A DNA stretch of 64,000 nucleotides from Glycomyces sp. L485 (GTDB taxonomy: Bacteria; Actinomycetota; Actinomycetes; Mycobacteriales; Micromonosporaceae), in contig NZ_JAKZEW010000003.1 of assembly GCF_022548875.1 (NCBI RefSeq), positions 1-64,000 on the forward strand. Reading direction: 5' to 3'. Each line of letters opens with the position of its first letter. Positions within the stretch are counted from its first letter, which is position 1. The position numbers and the translations under genes are program-made. Shown here piece by piece: positions 21,418 through 31,231 of the stretch. The notes beneath the pieces are model-generated. The model did not search any database and had not been told where the DNA came from. It saw nothing but the letters and a program-made list of their open reading frames with translations.

Positions 21418-23646
21418 CTATCCACGGGATTCCACACTAACACTTTCCCGGTTCTTCTCCTCGTCGACCCAAGACGGTGCGTCGACGATCATGTCCGAGT
21501 ACTCGCCGTCCTTGACATGGGCGCGCGCGAGCACACGGTGGCTGACGATGATCGCCAGCGGCACCATGACCGCCAGCGCCGATCCGAGGCTCATGAGTCC
21601 CTTGCCCTGCAGCAGACCCGCGATCGCCGAACCGACGACGGCGGCGGAGAACGCGGCCCTCAGCGGCGGGTAGAGGCCGAAGGCCCGCCGCAGTCCGCCG
21701 CCGGGGCGCAGGAGCACGAGCCAGCAGTACAGACCGGCGACTACGGTGAGCAGGCTCAGCGGCGAGGTGAAGACGGCGACGATGTTGGAGCCGACGCCGG
21801 TGGCGATGACGCCGCTGGTCTCGCCCGTGAGGTCGGCCAGGAAGGATCCGAGCGCGCCGCGTTCGGGTTCGGGCCGCTGGTAGTCGATCCAGGACAGGCC
21901 GAGCAGGACGGCGACGCCGGCGAGGCCCGACCAGGCCAGACGGGAGAACGACACCCAGCCGCCGGTGGCGATGGCGGCGGCGAGGCAGGTCCCGACGGTG
22001 ATGGCGACCGCCGCCGGGATGGAGTCGCCGAGGAACCCGACCGAGACGACCAGGACGCCCAGCGCGCCGATCCCGGCCATCATCGGCGCACGGAAGCGGC
22101 GCGGCAGCCCCCAGGCCGCTGCGGCGGCGAGCAGCCACAGGGACGCGATGAACATACCGGTGGCGACCGGTCCGAGCTCGTTCGAGGACGAGTCGGCGAC
22201 CGTGTAGTCGCCGAGGAGCGTGCCAAGCGGGGCGGAGGTGTGGAAGAGCATGGCCAGGACGGTGACGAGCAGGCCGAAGGCCGAGACGGTGACCATGAGT
22301 CCGGCGGGACTGTGGCGCCTCGGCAGGATGATCGCTGCGACGGCGCACACGGCGCTGATCGCCAGCGCGGCCGCTGGGCCGATGATGCCGGGCTGCGAGG
22401 TGTTCCACCAGCCGAAGAAGTCGGCGAGGATGCCGGCGCCGAAGAACAGGGCGCACACGAGCGCGATGACGATGTTGGCGCGCATGAGCCACAGCGGCGG
22501 TGGTTTGACGCCCGGCTGGCCGGCACGGCGCAGCAGGTGCAGCAGGGGCCAGGCGACGATGGTCAGGGCGAGGAACAGCAGCACTTGCAGCCATTGGGTG
22601 GCCGGCGCGGCGACGTCGGCGGCGATGAGCCGCGTGTCGGTGTCGTCGAAGACCGCTTGGCGCTCCTCATAGGACAGCATGTCGGAGACGGCCCCGGCGG
22701 AAGAACCGGTGACGTTCTCGGGCAACGGGGCGTCCAGCAGCGCCAGGATGGTCGCGCTCAGGTCGGTGAGGCGGAGGTAGCCGGGCCGCTCGGTGGGAAG
22801 GTCGAGCAGGTTGTGGTCGCCCTCGCCGCCGAAGTTCGCGATGGTGGCGAGCAGCCGGTTCGGCTCGCGGGTCTGGCTGATGCCGGTGACGATGATCGCC
22901 GAGCCCTCGCCGCGGGCTTGTCGGAGTTCGCCGACGGTCGAGTCGATCGAAGCCAGGGCGGCGGCCCGTTCGGCCTCACCGGAGGGCAGGACACCGCCGT
23001 CGACGACGGTGAGCGGGCACTCGGCGAGGGCCCCGGCGAGCTCGTCGCCGCTTGGGACGGTCGAGGCGTACTCGGAGACGTTGCCGACCGAGTTCGCGGC
23101 GGCGTAGGCTGCGGCGGGGCCGATGGCGGTGGCGCAGGAGGTGCCGGCTGCGAGCATGCCCAGTTCGGTGCCCTGGTCGAGCTCGCGGTTGAGCGCGACG
23201 AGGTCGGTGAGGCCGCTGACGGCGGCGCCGTCGCCGTCGACGGTGACCTGGTCCGCGTCGACGGGACCGCAGTCGGCGGTGTCACCGAAGGCGGTGCTGA
23301 CGGCGGGAGCACCTGCCGAGAGGGTGAGCCAGCCGTCGAGCGTGCAGGTGAAGTTGCGGGCCGAGTTGGTGTTGAGCTCGGCGAGCGAGCCGCCCTCGGC
23401 CAGGGCGCTCAGGTTCGGAGTGTTCTCGGTGTCGATGTCGGTCCAGGTCAGGCCGCCGACGCCGAGGAGGGTCACGGACTCCACGGAGTCGGGGACGCGT
23501 TCCTCGGTCGGCGGCGGCAGGATCTGCCAGGCGGCGATCCCCGCGAGGAGGGCCACGGCCGCCCAGGCGGCCACTGTGGCACGGTGGTGCGCCGCCGACC
23601 GGCGCAGGCGGCGGACCAGTCGCCCTATTTCGAACTTTTCCAGCAC
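21418..23646 (-). CDS. Polytopic membrane protein with alkaline-phosphatase-like extracytoplasmic domain
   Basis: 742 residues from a GTG. One membrane helix at about 25-45 is followed by a domain of about 300 residues outside the membrane. That domain has LLGVGGLTWTDIDTENTPNLSALAEG and LDGWLTLSAG, resembling the start of sulfatase/phosphatase-type folds, but the metal ligands are not obvious. Residues about 370-710 hold roughly ten further membrane helices. It follows the GT4 gene by only 7 bp and closes an operon with the MraY-like, MurJ-like and GT4 genes, so an envelope-polymer role is likely. The specific function is unknown. Confidence 0.75.
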   Translation of the reverse strand: MLEKFEIGRLVRRLRRSAAHHRATVAAWAAVALLAGIAAWQILPPPTEERVPDSVESVTLLGVGGLTWTDIDTENTPNLSALAEGGSLAELNTNSARNFTCTLDGWLTLSAGAPAVSTAFGDTADCGPVDADQVTVDGDGAAVSGLTDLVALNRELDQGTELGMLAAGTSCATAIGPAAAYAAANSVGNVSEYASTVPSGDELAGALAECPLTVVDGGVLPSGEAERAAALASIDSTVGELRQARGEGSAIIVTGISQTREPNRLLATIANFGGEGDHNLLDLPTERPGYLRLTDLSATILALLDAPLPENVTGSSAGAVSDMLSYEERQAVFDDTDTRLIAADVAAPATQWLQVLLFLALTIVAWPLLHLLRRAGQPGVKPPPLWLMRANIVIALVCALFFGAGILADFFGWWNTSQPGIIGPAAALAISAVCAVAAIILPRRHSPAGLMVTVSAFGLLVTVLAMLFHTSAPLGTLLGDYTVADSSSNELGPVATGMFIASLWLLAAAAAWGLPRRFRAPMMAGIGALGVLVVSVGFLGDSIPAAVAITVGTCLAAAIATGGWVSFSRLAWSGLAGVAVLLGLSWIDYQRPEPERGALGSFLADLTGETSGVIATGVGSNIVAVFTSPLSLLTVVAGLYCWLVLLRPGGGLRRAFGLYPPLRAAFSAAVVGSAIAGLLQGKGLMSLGSALAVMVPLAIIVSHRVLARAHVKDGEYSDMIVDAPSWVDEEKNRESVSVESRG

Positions 23647-23653
23647 GGGTCGG

Positions 23654-24751
23654 TTATCTCCCCGTCAGTTCCAGGTAGAGCGCGTCGAGCGAGTCGAGCA
23701 TCTGCGCCTCGTCGGGCCAGGTAGCGGCCTTGGCGCGGCCGGCTTCGGTGAGGCGGTCCAAACGGGCGGGGTCGGCCAGGAGACCGCGGACGGCGTCGTC
23801 GAGCGCGTCGACATCGCCGACTTCGAACAGGACGGCGGCGTCGCCGACGAGTTCGGGGATGCCGCCGGTGCGGGTGGCGACGAGCGGGACCCCGGACTGG
23901 AGGACCTCCTGTGCGAACAGCTGGCGGGCCTCCCACCGGCTGGTGACGACGGCGAGGTCGGCGGCGGCGAGGAGGTCGGCGACGTCGGTGCGGTGGCCCA
24001 GGAGGCGCACATCGGCGCCCGTCTCGTCGATGAGGTCTTGGAGGCGTTCGCGTTCGGGGCCATCGCCGGCGACGGCGACCACCGGCGCGGGCTCGAGCGC
24101 CCTCCAGCGCTTCGCGGCGGCGATGAGCGTGTCGTAGTCCTTCTGGACGTGGAGGCGCCCGACCGACACGATCAGGGGCCGGTCGCCGAGGTCGAGCTCG
24201 TCGCGGACGGCCTTGGCCTCCCCGGCGGCCCGGCGGGGCGGGGCGGCGACGGGAGCGAGGCGCGCGTCGCCCGCCCCGAGCGACACGAGGTGCTCGTGGA
24301 GGTCGGAGGAGGCGGCGAGGGCGACGTCGACGCCGCGGGCCAGACGCCTCTCGATCCGGTCGGAGACCTTGCGCTTGAGCCCGGAGGTGATGAGCTGGTT
24401 GTGCCAGGTGGTGACGAGCGCGGCCTGCCGCGGGCGCGCGGCCATCGCGGTGAGCCCGGCGGTGAGCCCGTGGGCGTGGACCACGTCGACGCCGCGGCCG
24501 GTCGCCCCGCGCAGGGCGAGGCGCGCGGCCCACCAGGCGAGCGGAAGCTCGGGCGATGGCCTGGCGGTGATCGGGGCGGGCGCGAAGCGGGCGCCCCTGG
24601 AGCGGAAGCCGAAGCGTTCCTCGGTCTCCGGCGGGCCGACGACGAGGACGGCGTCGCCGCGCTCGACCAGGCCGGCGGCCAGGGAGGCGACATGGGTGCC
24701 GATGCCGCCGGTGGAGGGGCCCAGCACCAGTGCGATGCGTCGGTGGCTCAC
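23654..24751 (-). CDS. GT4-family glycosyltransferase
   Basis: 365 residues, started at the GTG that overlaps the murJ stop (GTGA). The N-terminal Rossmann half has GPSTGGIGTHVASLAAGL and VVHAHGLTAGLTA. The C-terminal half has IVSVGRLHVQKDYDTLI, VVAVAGDGPERERL and SRWEARQLFAQEVLQSGVP, where family members usually carry the E-x7-E nucleotide-sugar motif. A retaining transferase using a nucleotide sugar is expected, acting on a lipid-linked or wall acceptor judging from its neighbours. Donor and acceptor are unknown. Confidence 0.88.
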   Translation of the reverse strand: MSHRRIALVLGPSTGGIGTHVASLAAGLVERGDAVLVVGPPETEERFGFRSRGARFAPAPITARPSPELPLAWWAARLALRGATGRGVDVVHAHGLTAGLTAMAARPRQAALVTTWHNQLITSGLKRKVSDRIERRLARGVDVALAASSDLHEHLVSLGAGDARLAPVAAPPRRAAGEAKAVRDELDLGDRPLIVSVGRLHVQKDYDTLIAAAKRWRALEPAPVVAVAGDGPERERLQDLIDETGADVRLLGHRTDVADLLAAADLAVVTSRWEARQLFAQEVLQSGVPLVATRTGGIPELVGDAAVLFEVGDVDALDDAVRGLLADPARLDRLTEAGRAKAATWPDEAQMLDSLDALYLELTGR

Positions 24752-26376
24752 TGGTCTTCTCCGCTCTTGTCTGGTTCTTCGGTCGGTCGTATTCTGCCAG
24801 TCCCGCGCCGGACCACCCGGAGGATGTCGCGGCGATCGACGGCCGCCGCAACTCCAACGTAGACCAGCGCGGCGACGGCGCCGGCCGCGAGGCCCTCGGC
24901 GACGGCCGCGGCGATCGAGCCCGCGTGTCCCCACCAGGCGAGGAGGGCCCGGGCGGCGGCGACGGCGGCGGCGGTCGCGCACACCGCGGCGGCGAGCGCG
25001 CGCCCCAGACCCTTGAGACTGGCGGCGCCGGTGTTGACGCCGACGGCGACCGTGAGGGCGATTCCCGTGACGGTCATGCCGATCGACCAGCCGATCGCGA
25101 GCGCGAGTGTACGGTGCTCCACGGGCATCACGAGCGAGAGGACGATGGCGCTGACCGCGGCCGAGCCCCATCCTGCGGCCGTCGCTCCGGCGGCGGCGTA
25201 GGCGCGGTCGACGGCGTACAGGCCGCGCGAGTAGACCGCGAACATCGAGTAGCCGAACAGGCCGAAGGCGAGCCCGGCGAGCGTGGCGCTGATGGCGCCC
25301 TTCGGGGCGGTGTCCTGGACGCCTTCGAGGACGGTCGCGATGGGCTCGGCCAGGCCCGCCAGAGCGGTCACGCCGAGGCCGGCGAGCACCAGGACGACCC
25401 TGCCGGTGGCGGCGATGGTGCGCTGGTAGACGCTGGGCCGGCCGAGGGCGTGCGCCTCGGCCAGGTTCGGGTAGGCGGCGGTCGCGAACGGCACGGCGAG
25501 GACCGCCCACGGCAGCAGGAAGAACGTCTGAGCGACGGTGAAGACGACCACGGGGCCGGGACCGGCGTTGTTCGCGAAACGCAGCAGCACGAACTGGCAC
25601 AGCTGCTGCGCGCCGAGCGTGATGATGCCCGCGATGGCGAGCGCCTTGACGCTCTTGGTGAGGTGGGCGTCGAATCGCCAGGTCGGACGCAGGTGCAGGC
25701 CGAGGCGGCTCAGCGGGATGAACAGGCATCCGGCGAGGACGGCGACACCGACGGTGGTGCCGAGAGCGAGGAGCAGCAGTTCGTTCTGAGTGACCCGCGT
25801 GACCTCCACTTCCTTGCCGGAGAGCATCCCGTAGACCACGTACACGACGATCATCGTCAGGCTCGAGAGCAGTGGCGCCAGCGCAGGCCAGGCGAACCTG
25901 CGGTGGGCCTGGAGGACGCCGGTGAGGACGACCGCGATGCCGTACAGCGGCAACTGCGGGGCGAACAGCACGAGCATCTCGGTGCCGGTGTCGATCGTGG
26001 CAGCGTCGAGTTCGTCGCCGCCGACGAGTTCGACCAGGGGGCGCGCGAAGAGGGCGACGCAGAAGGCGATCGGGATGAGCGCGGTCAGGGCCCAGGTGAT
26101 CAGGGCCGAGGCGATCCGGTCGACCTGCGCGGGGTCGTGGCGGGCGAGCGGGGCCGACAGCAGCGGAACCGCGAGCGCTGCGAGCGCTCCCCCGGCGACG
26201 AGTTCGAAGATCAGGTTGGGGATGGTGTTGGCGCTCTGGTAGGCGGAACCGAGGCTGAGGTAGCCGACCGCCCAGGTGAACACCAGCATCCGGCCGAATC
26301 CGGCCAGACGTGAACCTACGGTGATCGCACCGATGAGGGTGGCGGCACGACCGACTTCGCGTCGGGTGTCGGTCAC
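24748..26376 (-). CDS. MurJ/MVF-type lipid flippase
   Basis: 542 residues from the GTG that overlaps the preceding stop (GTGA). About 14 membrane helices are present. Family marks include GRAATLIGAITVGSRLAGF, ANTIPNLIFELVAGGALAA, and ATAAYPNLAEA in the second half. MurJ proteins flip lipid-linked murein precursors. Because it is packed with an MraY/WecA-like and a GT4 gene, it may serve another lipid-linked saccharide, and a second murJ elsewhere in the genome cannot be excluded. The gene symbol is therefore left empty. Confidence 0.88.
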   Translation of the reverse strand: MTDTRREVGRAATLIGAITVGSRLAGFGRMLVFTWAVGYLSLGSAYQSANTIPNLIFELVAGGALAALAVPLLSAPLARHDPAQVDRIASALITWALTALIPIAFCVALFARPLVELVGGDELDAATIDTGTEMLVLFAPQLPLYGIAVVLTGVLQAHRRFAWPALAPLLSSLTMIVVYVVYGMLSGKEVEVTRVTQNELLLLALGTTVGVAVLAGCLFIPLSRLGLHLRPTWRFDAHLTKSVKALAIAGIITLGAQQLCQFVLLRFANNAGPGPVVVFTVAQTFFLLPWAVLAVPFATAAYPNLAEAHALGRPSVYQRTIAATGRVVLVLAGLGVTALAGLAEPIATVLEGVQDTAPKGAISATLAGLAFGLFGYSMFAVYSRGLYAVDRAYAAAGATAAGWGSAAVSAIVLSLVMPVEHRTLALAIGWSIGMTVTGIALTVAVGVNTGAASLKGLGRALAAAVCATAAAVAAARALLAWWGHAGSIAAAVAEGLAAGAVAALVYVGVAAAVDRRDILRVVRRGTGRIRPTEEPDKSGEDQ

Positions 26377-27257
26377 GCCGAATTCCGGCCCAGTTCGTCC
26401 AGTTCGCGGAGCACCGGTGTATCGGCGATGACCTTGGTGAAACTGACGCGTTCGCTGGTGCCGATGAGCGTGGCGAGGGCCGCGAGGGCGATGTGGCGGC
26501 CCACCGGACCGGTGCGGGCGATGAACGACAGGCCGAGCAGGGCGCCGAGCGCGTTCGCGCCGCAGTCGCCGAGCATGGTCTTGCCTTCGAGGTCGTCGCT
26601 CATGGCCGCGGCGGCGGAGGCCGAGACCGCCAGGGCGGTGTTGGCGCCGCTGGCGGCCGTAGAGCGGGCTTTCGGTCCCGGCGGGCGCGACAGCGGCGCG
26701 GAGAGCACGGTGACGACCTTGAGCGCCCGGCCGGGGCGCAGGTCGAACAGGTTGATGAGGTTGGCGGTTCCGGCGATGACGCCGCCGCTGACGCCGATGT
26801 TCCAGAGCCTGGCGGCCCAGTGTGCCGGGCGCTTCTCGCTGACGGCGTCGACGAGCGCGGCGCTGGCCAGCCCGGCGGAGCTGATGCCGACGACCTTCAC
26901 GAGCCCGGCCGAGACGCGGCCCTTGAGCAGCGCCGAGACGTGGCCTTTGAAGCCCTTGGCCTTCTCGCCCTTGGTGTCCGCCATGTCGTCGTAGAGCCCG
27001 AGGCCTCCGGCGGTGAGCCCGGCTGTGGCCGCGGCGGCCGCGTAGGCCGGTGATGTGGAGCCGGCGACGGCCGCGACTGTCGCTCCGACGGTGACGCCGG
27101 GCCCTTCGGCCAGGCTCACGGTGTCGCCTCGGTGATTGACGCGGTCGAGATCGGTCGACCACTTGGAACGGCGGACGGCGCTGATCGCGGCGATGGTCCC
27201 GCCGGCGGCGAGGCCGCCGAGGAACGCCCGCCCAGCTGTGCGAGATAGCTGGCTCAT
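26373..27257 (-). CDS. MraY/WecA-like phosphoglycosyltransferase homologue
   Basis: 294 residues, Ala/Gly-rich and membrane-embedded. Three segments echo the polyprenyl-phosphate phospho-sugar transferase family: GLYDDMAD (the Asp pair), NLINLFDLRPGRA (the N-x2-N-x-D loop) and GDCGANALGALLG (the GD-G loop). The protein is shorter than MraY (about 360) and lacks an evident HHH motif. An enzyme that starts a lipid-linked glycan is possible, as is a degenerate relative. It heads the cluster with MurJ-like and GT4 genes, its stop overlapping the MurJ start. Confidence 0.7.
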   Translation of the reverse strand: MSQLSRTAGRAFLGGLAAGGTIAAISAVRRSKWSTDLDRVNHRGDTVSLAEGPGVTVGATVAAVAGSTSPAYAAAAATAGLTAGGLGLYDDMADTKGEKAKGFKGHVSALLKGRVSAGLVKVVGISSAGLASAALVDAVSEKRPAHWAARLWNIGVSGGVIAGTANLINLFDLRPGRALKVVTVLSAPLSRPPGPKARSTAASGANTALAVSASAAAAMSDDLEGKTMLGDCGANALGALLGLSFIARTGPVGRHIALAALATLIGTSERVSFTKVIADTPVLRELDELGRNSA

Positions 27258-27267
27258 GGGCGGAATC

Positions 27268-28197
27268 CTAGGCCGCGTCGGGGAGCAGGCCTTCAGCGCC
27301 CTCCCCGGTGCCGAGGTGGTGGACGGTGCCGTCGCTGATCAGGTCGGTGAGCGAGACGAGCGCGGCGATCTGGCCCTGCGTCGAGGCGTTGTCGATCGTC
27401 GAGATGGTGGCCTCGTTCTCCTCGGACCGCAAGGTGGCGAGCGGGTTGCCGTCGCCCGCGGAGGAGGTCGTGGCGTAGACGGTCGGGGCGTCCACGGCGA
27501 ACGCGTTGGCCAGGGTCACGATCGCGGCGTTGCGGGCCTCGGCGTCGGAGTCGGTCGCGGCCGAGGAGCCGATGACGATGACGCCGGTGGCCGCACCGGT
27601 GGGCTCGTCCTCGACGGCGAGCATGCCGAACTCTTCGAGACCGGTGGTGGCGGTGGTGATGTCGCCGGCGGTGATCTCAACGGGATCGCCTTCGAAGCTG
27701 CTGGTGGTGACGGCGGCGAGGATTGAGCTCATGGCCTCGGCGCCGTTGTAGGTCACGGGCGCTTCGATGGTGTCGGGGGTGACGCCGTCGACGAGGTTGG
27801 CGAGCTCGTCGTTGTTGGCCGGGTCGAAGTAGTCGTCGAGGAGGGTGATGCGTCCGGCGCTGGTGGCGTCGGCGTGGCCGAGCATCTCCTCGACGCTCTC
27901 GGCGACGTCGGTCTCGACGCCGGGCAGGGCCACCACCAGCACGTTCTGGCCGGTGAGCTTCTCGGCGAGGTAGGAGGGGGCGATCTCGGAGGCGAAGGAC
28001 TGGTCGTCTTCGAGTTCGTCCTGGAGCGCGGTGATCTCCTCGCGGAGCGCGTTGTTGTTGTCGCGCAGGCTCTGACTGGTCGCCTCGAGCGCCTCCATCG
28101 CGGGTCCGTTGAGGGCGGCGGTGCCGAGGATGAGGCCCACGGTGAGCGCCAGGAAGACCGCGGTGAGGCTGACGAGATGGTAACGGAAGTTGATCAC
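27268..28197 (-). CDS. steB: SteB/MctB-family envelope protein
   Basis: 309 residues from the GTG that overlaps the steA stop (GTGA); longer readings add unconserved residues. INFRYHLVSLTAVFLALTVG is the conserved N-terminal membrane anchor. It is followed by a coiled coil at about 35-70 (RDNNNALREEITALQDELED) and an extracytoplasmic domain. Homologues are Rv1698 (MctB, linked to copper tolerance) and SteB of Corynebacterium, which with SteA links cytokinesis to wall splitting. The steA-steB pair order is conserved. Confidence 0.9.
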   Translation of the reverse strand: MINFRYHLVSLTAVFLALTVGLILGTAALNGPAMEALEATSQSLRDNNNALREEITALQDELEDDQSFASEIAPSYLAEKLTGQNVLVVALPGVETDVAESVEEMLGHADATSAGRITLLDDYFDPANNDELANLVDGVTPDTIEAPVTYNGAEAMSSILAAVTTSSFEGDPVEITAGDITTATTGLEEFGMLAVEDEPTGAATGVIVIGSSAATDSDAEARNAAIVTLANAFAVDAPTVYATTSSAGDGNPLATLRSEENEATISTIDNASTQGQIAALVSLTDLISDGTVHHLGTGEGAEGLLPDAA

Positions 28198-29390
28198 GAG
28201 AAGAGCCTTTGGATTTGGAAGAGCAGGCCGTCCCACCAGTCGGCGATGACGTCGACGAACGAGCGCCCGACGGTGGAGATGGCGATGGCGGTCGCCATGG
28301 CGGCGAGGGCGGAGACGATGAGCAGCAGGAGCGCGGAGATCGACATGTCCTGCCGGTAGAGCCGCGAGACGCCCTTGGCGTCGACGAGTTTGCCGCCGAC
28401 GCGCAGGCGAGTGAGGAACGTCGAGGCCATGCCGCCGCGGCCCTTGTCGAGGAACTCGACCATGGTGACGTGGGTTCCGACGGCGCAGATGAGCGAGGCG
28501 CCCTTCTCGTCGGCCATGAGCATGGCGATGTCCTCGGAGGTGGCGGCGGCCGGGAAGGGGATCGCGGGGACGCCGAGCTTGTCCATGCGCTCCATGCCGG
28601 GCGCGCGCCCGTCTGCGTAGGCGTGGACGACGATCTCGGCGCCGCAGCGGAGCGCGTCGTCGGAGACCGAGTCCATGTCGCCGACGATCATGTCGGGCGT
28701 GTAGCCGGCCTCAAGGAGCGCGTCCGCGCCGCCGTCGACGCCGACCAGCACGGGCTTGAACTCGCGGATGTAGGGCCGGAGGACGTCGATGTCCTCCTTG
28801 TAGTTGTAGCCGCGGATGACGATGAGCGCGTGGCGACCGTTGAAGTCGGTGGCGACGTCGGGAACGCCGACGCCGTCGAGCAGCAGGTCCCGCTCGCGCT
28901 TGAGGTATTCCATGGTGTTGGCGGCGAAGGCCTCCAACTGGACGGACAGGCCTTCGCGGGCGGCCTCCATGTCCGTGGCGACGCTCTTCTCGCTCTGGAG
29001 CGCGCCCGCGCCGATCTCCTCGTCTCCCAAGAAGATCCGGTTGCCGTCCACGGTTACCGACTTGCCTTCGCGGACCTTGTCGAAGATCTCGTCGCCGACA
29101 CCGTCGATGAGCACGACGCCGCCTTTGACGAGGACCTCCGGGCCGAGGTTCGGGTAGCGGCCGGAGATCGACTTGGCGGCGTTGACGACGACGGCGACGC
29201 CGGTGCCGACGAGGGCGTCGGCGGCGACCCGGTCGAGGTCGACGTGGTCGATTATGGCGACGTCGCCGGGTTCGAGGCGGCCGCACAGCCGCTTCGTCCG
29301 GCGGTCGAGTCGGGCGGTGCCGACCAGCCGGTCGTCTCCGGAGGGCGACTCCGGGCTACGGCCGGGCAAACGCAAGCTAGGTACACGCAT
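28194..29390 (-). CDS. steA: SteA cytokinetic-ring protein
   Basis: 398 residues. The central domain resembles thiamin-pyrophosphokinase folds (VGVDGGADALLEAGYTPD, then VGDMDSVSDDAL). A C-terminal membrane helix lies at about 353-378 (SISALLLLIVSALAAMATAI), followed by a short cytosolic tail. It matches Rv1697/SteA, which sits at the division site and works with SteB. Some databases label it a thiamin pyrophosphokinase, but the pairing with SteB and the membrane helix argue for SteA. Confidence 0.92.
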   Translation of the reverse strand: MRVPSLRLPGRSPESPSGDDRLVGTARLDRRTKRLCGRLEPGDVAIIDHVDLDRVAADALVGTGVAVVVNAAKSISGRYPNLGPEVLVKGGVVLIDGVGDEIFDKVREGKSVTVDGNRIFLGDEEIGAGALQSEKSVATDMEAAREGLSVQLEAFAANTMEYLKRERDLLLDGVGVPDVATDFNGRHALIVIRGYNYKEDIDVLRPYIREFKPVLVGVDGGADALLEAGYTPDMIVGDMDSVSDDALRCGAEIVVHAYADGRAPGMERMDKLGVPAIPFPAAATSEDIAMLMADEKGASLICAVGTHVTMVEFLDKGRGGMASTFLTRLRVGGKLVDAKGVSRLYRQDMSISALLLLIVSALAAMATAIAISTVGRSFVDVIADWWDGLLFQIQRLFS

Positions 29391-29456
29391 CGTGCATCAT
29401 CATGCCACTCGTCCTCAACAGCGGGGCAGCGGCGCGCCGCATCGGTCTGCGGGACG

Positions 29457-31193
29457 CTAGGCCTTCATCTTGGCAGCCTCTGCCAGGAGTTCTTCAGCGT
29501 GGGCCACCCCGAGGTGCGAGTCGGGCATGCCTGCGAGCATGCGAGCAAGCTCACGTGCCCGCTCGGCGTCGTCGACGACGCGCACGCCGGAGACGGTGAC
29601 GGCCCCCGAGGTGTCCTTGCTGACGACCAGGTGGCGGTCGGCGAACGCCGCGACCTGGGGCAGGTGGGTGACGACGAGGACCTGGTAGCGGCGGGCGAGC
29701 TTGGCCAGGCAGCGGCCGATCTCGACGGCGGCCCGGCCGCCGACCCCCGCGTCGACCTCGTCGAAGACCAGCACCGGCGGGCCGCCGATCTCAGCGAAGA
29801 CCACTTCGATGGCGAGCATGACGCGGGACAGCTCGCCCCCGGAGGCGCCCTTGTGCAGCCCGGCCGGGGCCGCGCCGGGGTGCGGCCGGAGCAGCAGCTC
29901 GACCTCGTCGGCACCGTCCTCGGAGGCACCGGAGACCCCGGTCTCGACTACGAGGTCGACGCCGCCGCGGCCGGCGGGGCGAGGCACCACGGAGGCGGTG
30001 ACGGCGGCGTGCGGCATCGCCAGTCCCTTGAGCTCGGACGAGACGGCTTCGGAGAAGCGCTCGGCGGCGGCCAGTCGGGAGGCGCGCAGCTGCGCGGCGA
30101 GTTCGCCGGCGCGGGCCGACAACTCGGTGCACCGGGTCTCCAGCTCGCTGACGCGCTCGTCGGAGACGTCGAGCTCGCCGAGGCGTTTTCCGGCGTTCTC
30201 GGCCCAGGCCAGGACGCCGGGCAGGTCTTCGGCGTACTTGCGGTACAGGGACTTCAGCGCCGCCTGGCGGCCGTAGATCTCTTCGAGCCGGGTCGGATCG
30301 GCCTCAAGCTCGTCGAGGTAGCGGGACAGGTCGACGGCGGCCTCGGACAGGAGCGCTCCGGCCTCGGAGAGCCGCTCGGCGAACTCGGCGAGCTTGGGGT
30401 CGTCGGCGGCGTCGTGCTCGAGGGCGCGGGCCGCGACGCCGACCGTGTCGGCCGCTCCCCCGTCCCCCGTGGTCGGGTCGCCGTTCAGCGCGGTGTGGGC
30501 GGTGGCGGCGGCCAGGCGCAGCGACTCGGCGTTCTGGAGGCGCCTGGCCTCCTCGGCCAGCTCGGCGTCCTCGCCTTCCCGAGGCTCGACGGCGTTGATC
30601 TCGTCGAGGCCCAGGCGCAGCATGTCGGCCTCGCGGGCCATCTCGCGGGCACTGGTGCGCAGGCGGGACAGCTCGGCGGTGCATGCGCCCAATTCGAGGT
30701 AGGCGGCGCGGTAGGCCTCGAGGATCTTGCCGTGGTCGGCGCCGGCGAAGCGGTCGAGCGCGGCGCGCTGCTCGGCGGGCTGGAGCAATCGCATCTGGTC
30801 GGACTGGCCGTGGACGGAGATCGCCAGCTCGCCCAGTTCGGACAGGACCCCGACGGGCGCGGCCCGGCCGCCGACCCAGGCCCGCGACCGGCCCTCGGCC
30901 GACACCGAGCGGGAGAGCAGCAGTTCGCCGTCCTCCAGTTCGGCACCGGCCTCGATGGCTCGCTCACGCAGTTCGAGGGCTCCCTCACCGACCATGAAGC
31001 GGCCCTCCACAAGGGCCTTGTCCTTGCCGAGAGGCGCCCGGGAGGCCCTGCCGCCGAAGAGGAGGCCGAGACCGGCGACGACCATGGTCTTCCCAGCGCC
31101 GGTCTCGCCGGTGATGCAGGTGAGACCGGGGGCGAGCGGAAGGGTGGCGTCGGCGATCACGCCCAGGTTCTGGATCCGAAGCTCGTCCAACAC
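29457..31193 (-). CDS. recN: DNA repair protein RecN
   Basis: 578 residues from the GTG that gives the family N-terminus LDELRIQNLGVIADATLPL. Walker A GETGAGKT is at about 32-39. A long coiled-coil middle follows, then the Walker B with VLVFDEVDAGVGGRAAVEI near residue 490. RecN is an SMC-like ATPase acting in double-strand break repair. It follows nadK in the conserved tlyA-nadK-recN order. Confidence 0.95.
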   Translation of the reverse strand: MLDELRIQNLGVIADATLPLAPGLTCITGETGAGKTMVVAGLGLLFGGRASRAPLGKDKALVEGRFMVGEGALELRERAIEAGAELEDGELLLSRSVSAEGRSRAWVGGRAAPVGVLSELGELAISVHGQSDQMRLLQPAEQRAALDRFAGADHGKILEAYRAAYLELGACTAELSRLRTSAREMAREADMLRLGLDEINAVEPREGEDAELAEEARRLQNAESLRLAAATAHTALNGDPTTGDGGAADTVGVAARALEHDAADDPKLAEFAERLSEAGALLSEAAVDLSRYLDELEADPTRLEEIYGRQAALKSLYRKYAEDLPGVLAWAENAGKRLGELDVSDERVSELETRCTELSARAGELAAQLRASRLAAAERFSEAVSSELKGLAMPHAAVTASVVPRPAGRGGVDLVVETGVSGASEDGADEVELLLRPHPGAAPAGLHKGASGGELSRVMLAIEVVFAEIGGPPVLVFDEVDAGVGGRAAVEIGRCLAKLARRYQVLVVTHLPQVAAFADRHLVVSKDTSGAVTVSGVRVVDDAERARELARMLAGMPDSHLGVAHAEELLAEAAKMKA

Positions 31194-31231
31194 GTACCCG
31201 AGCCTATCCGGTCGCTGCGACAACCACCTGT

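Noticed and set aside
28194-29390. Thiamin pyrophosphokinase annotation
   Set aside because: The fold is shared, but the C-terminal membrane helix and the adjacent SteB gene point to SteA.
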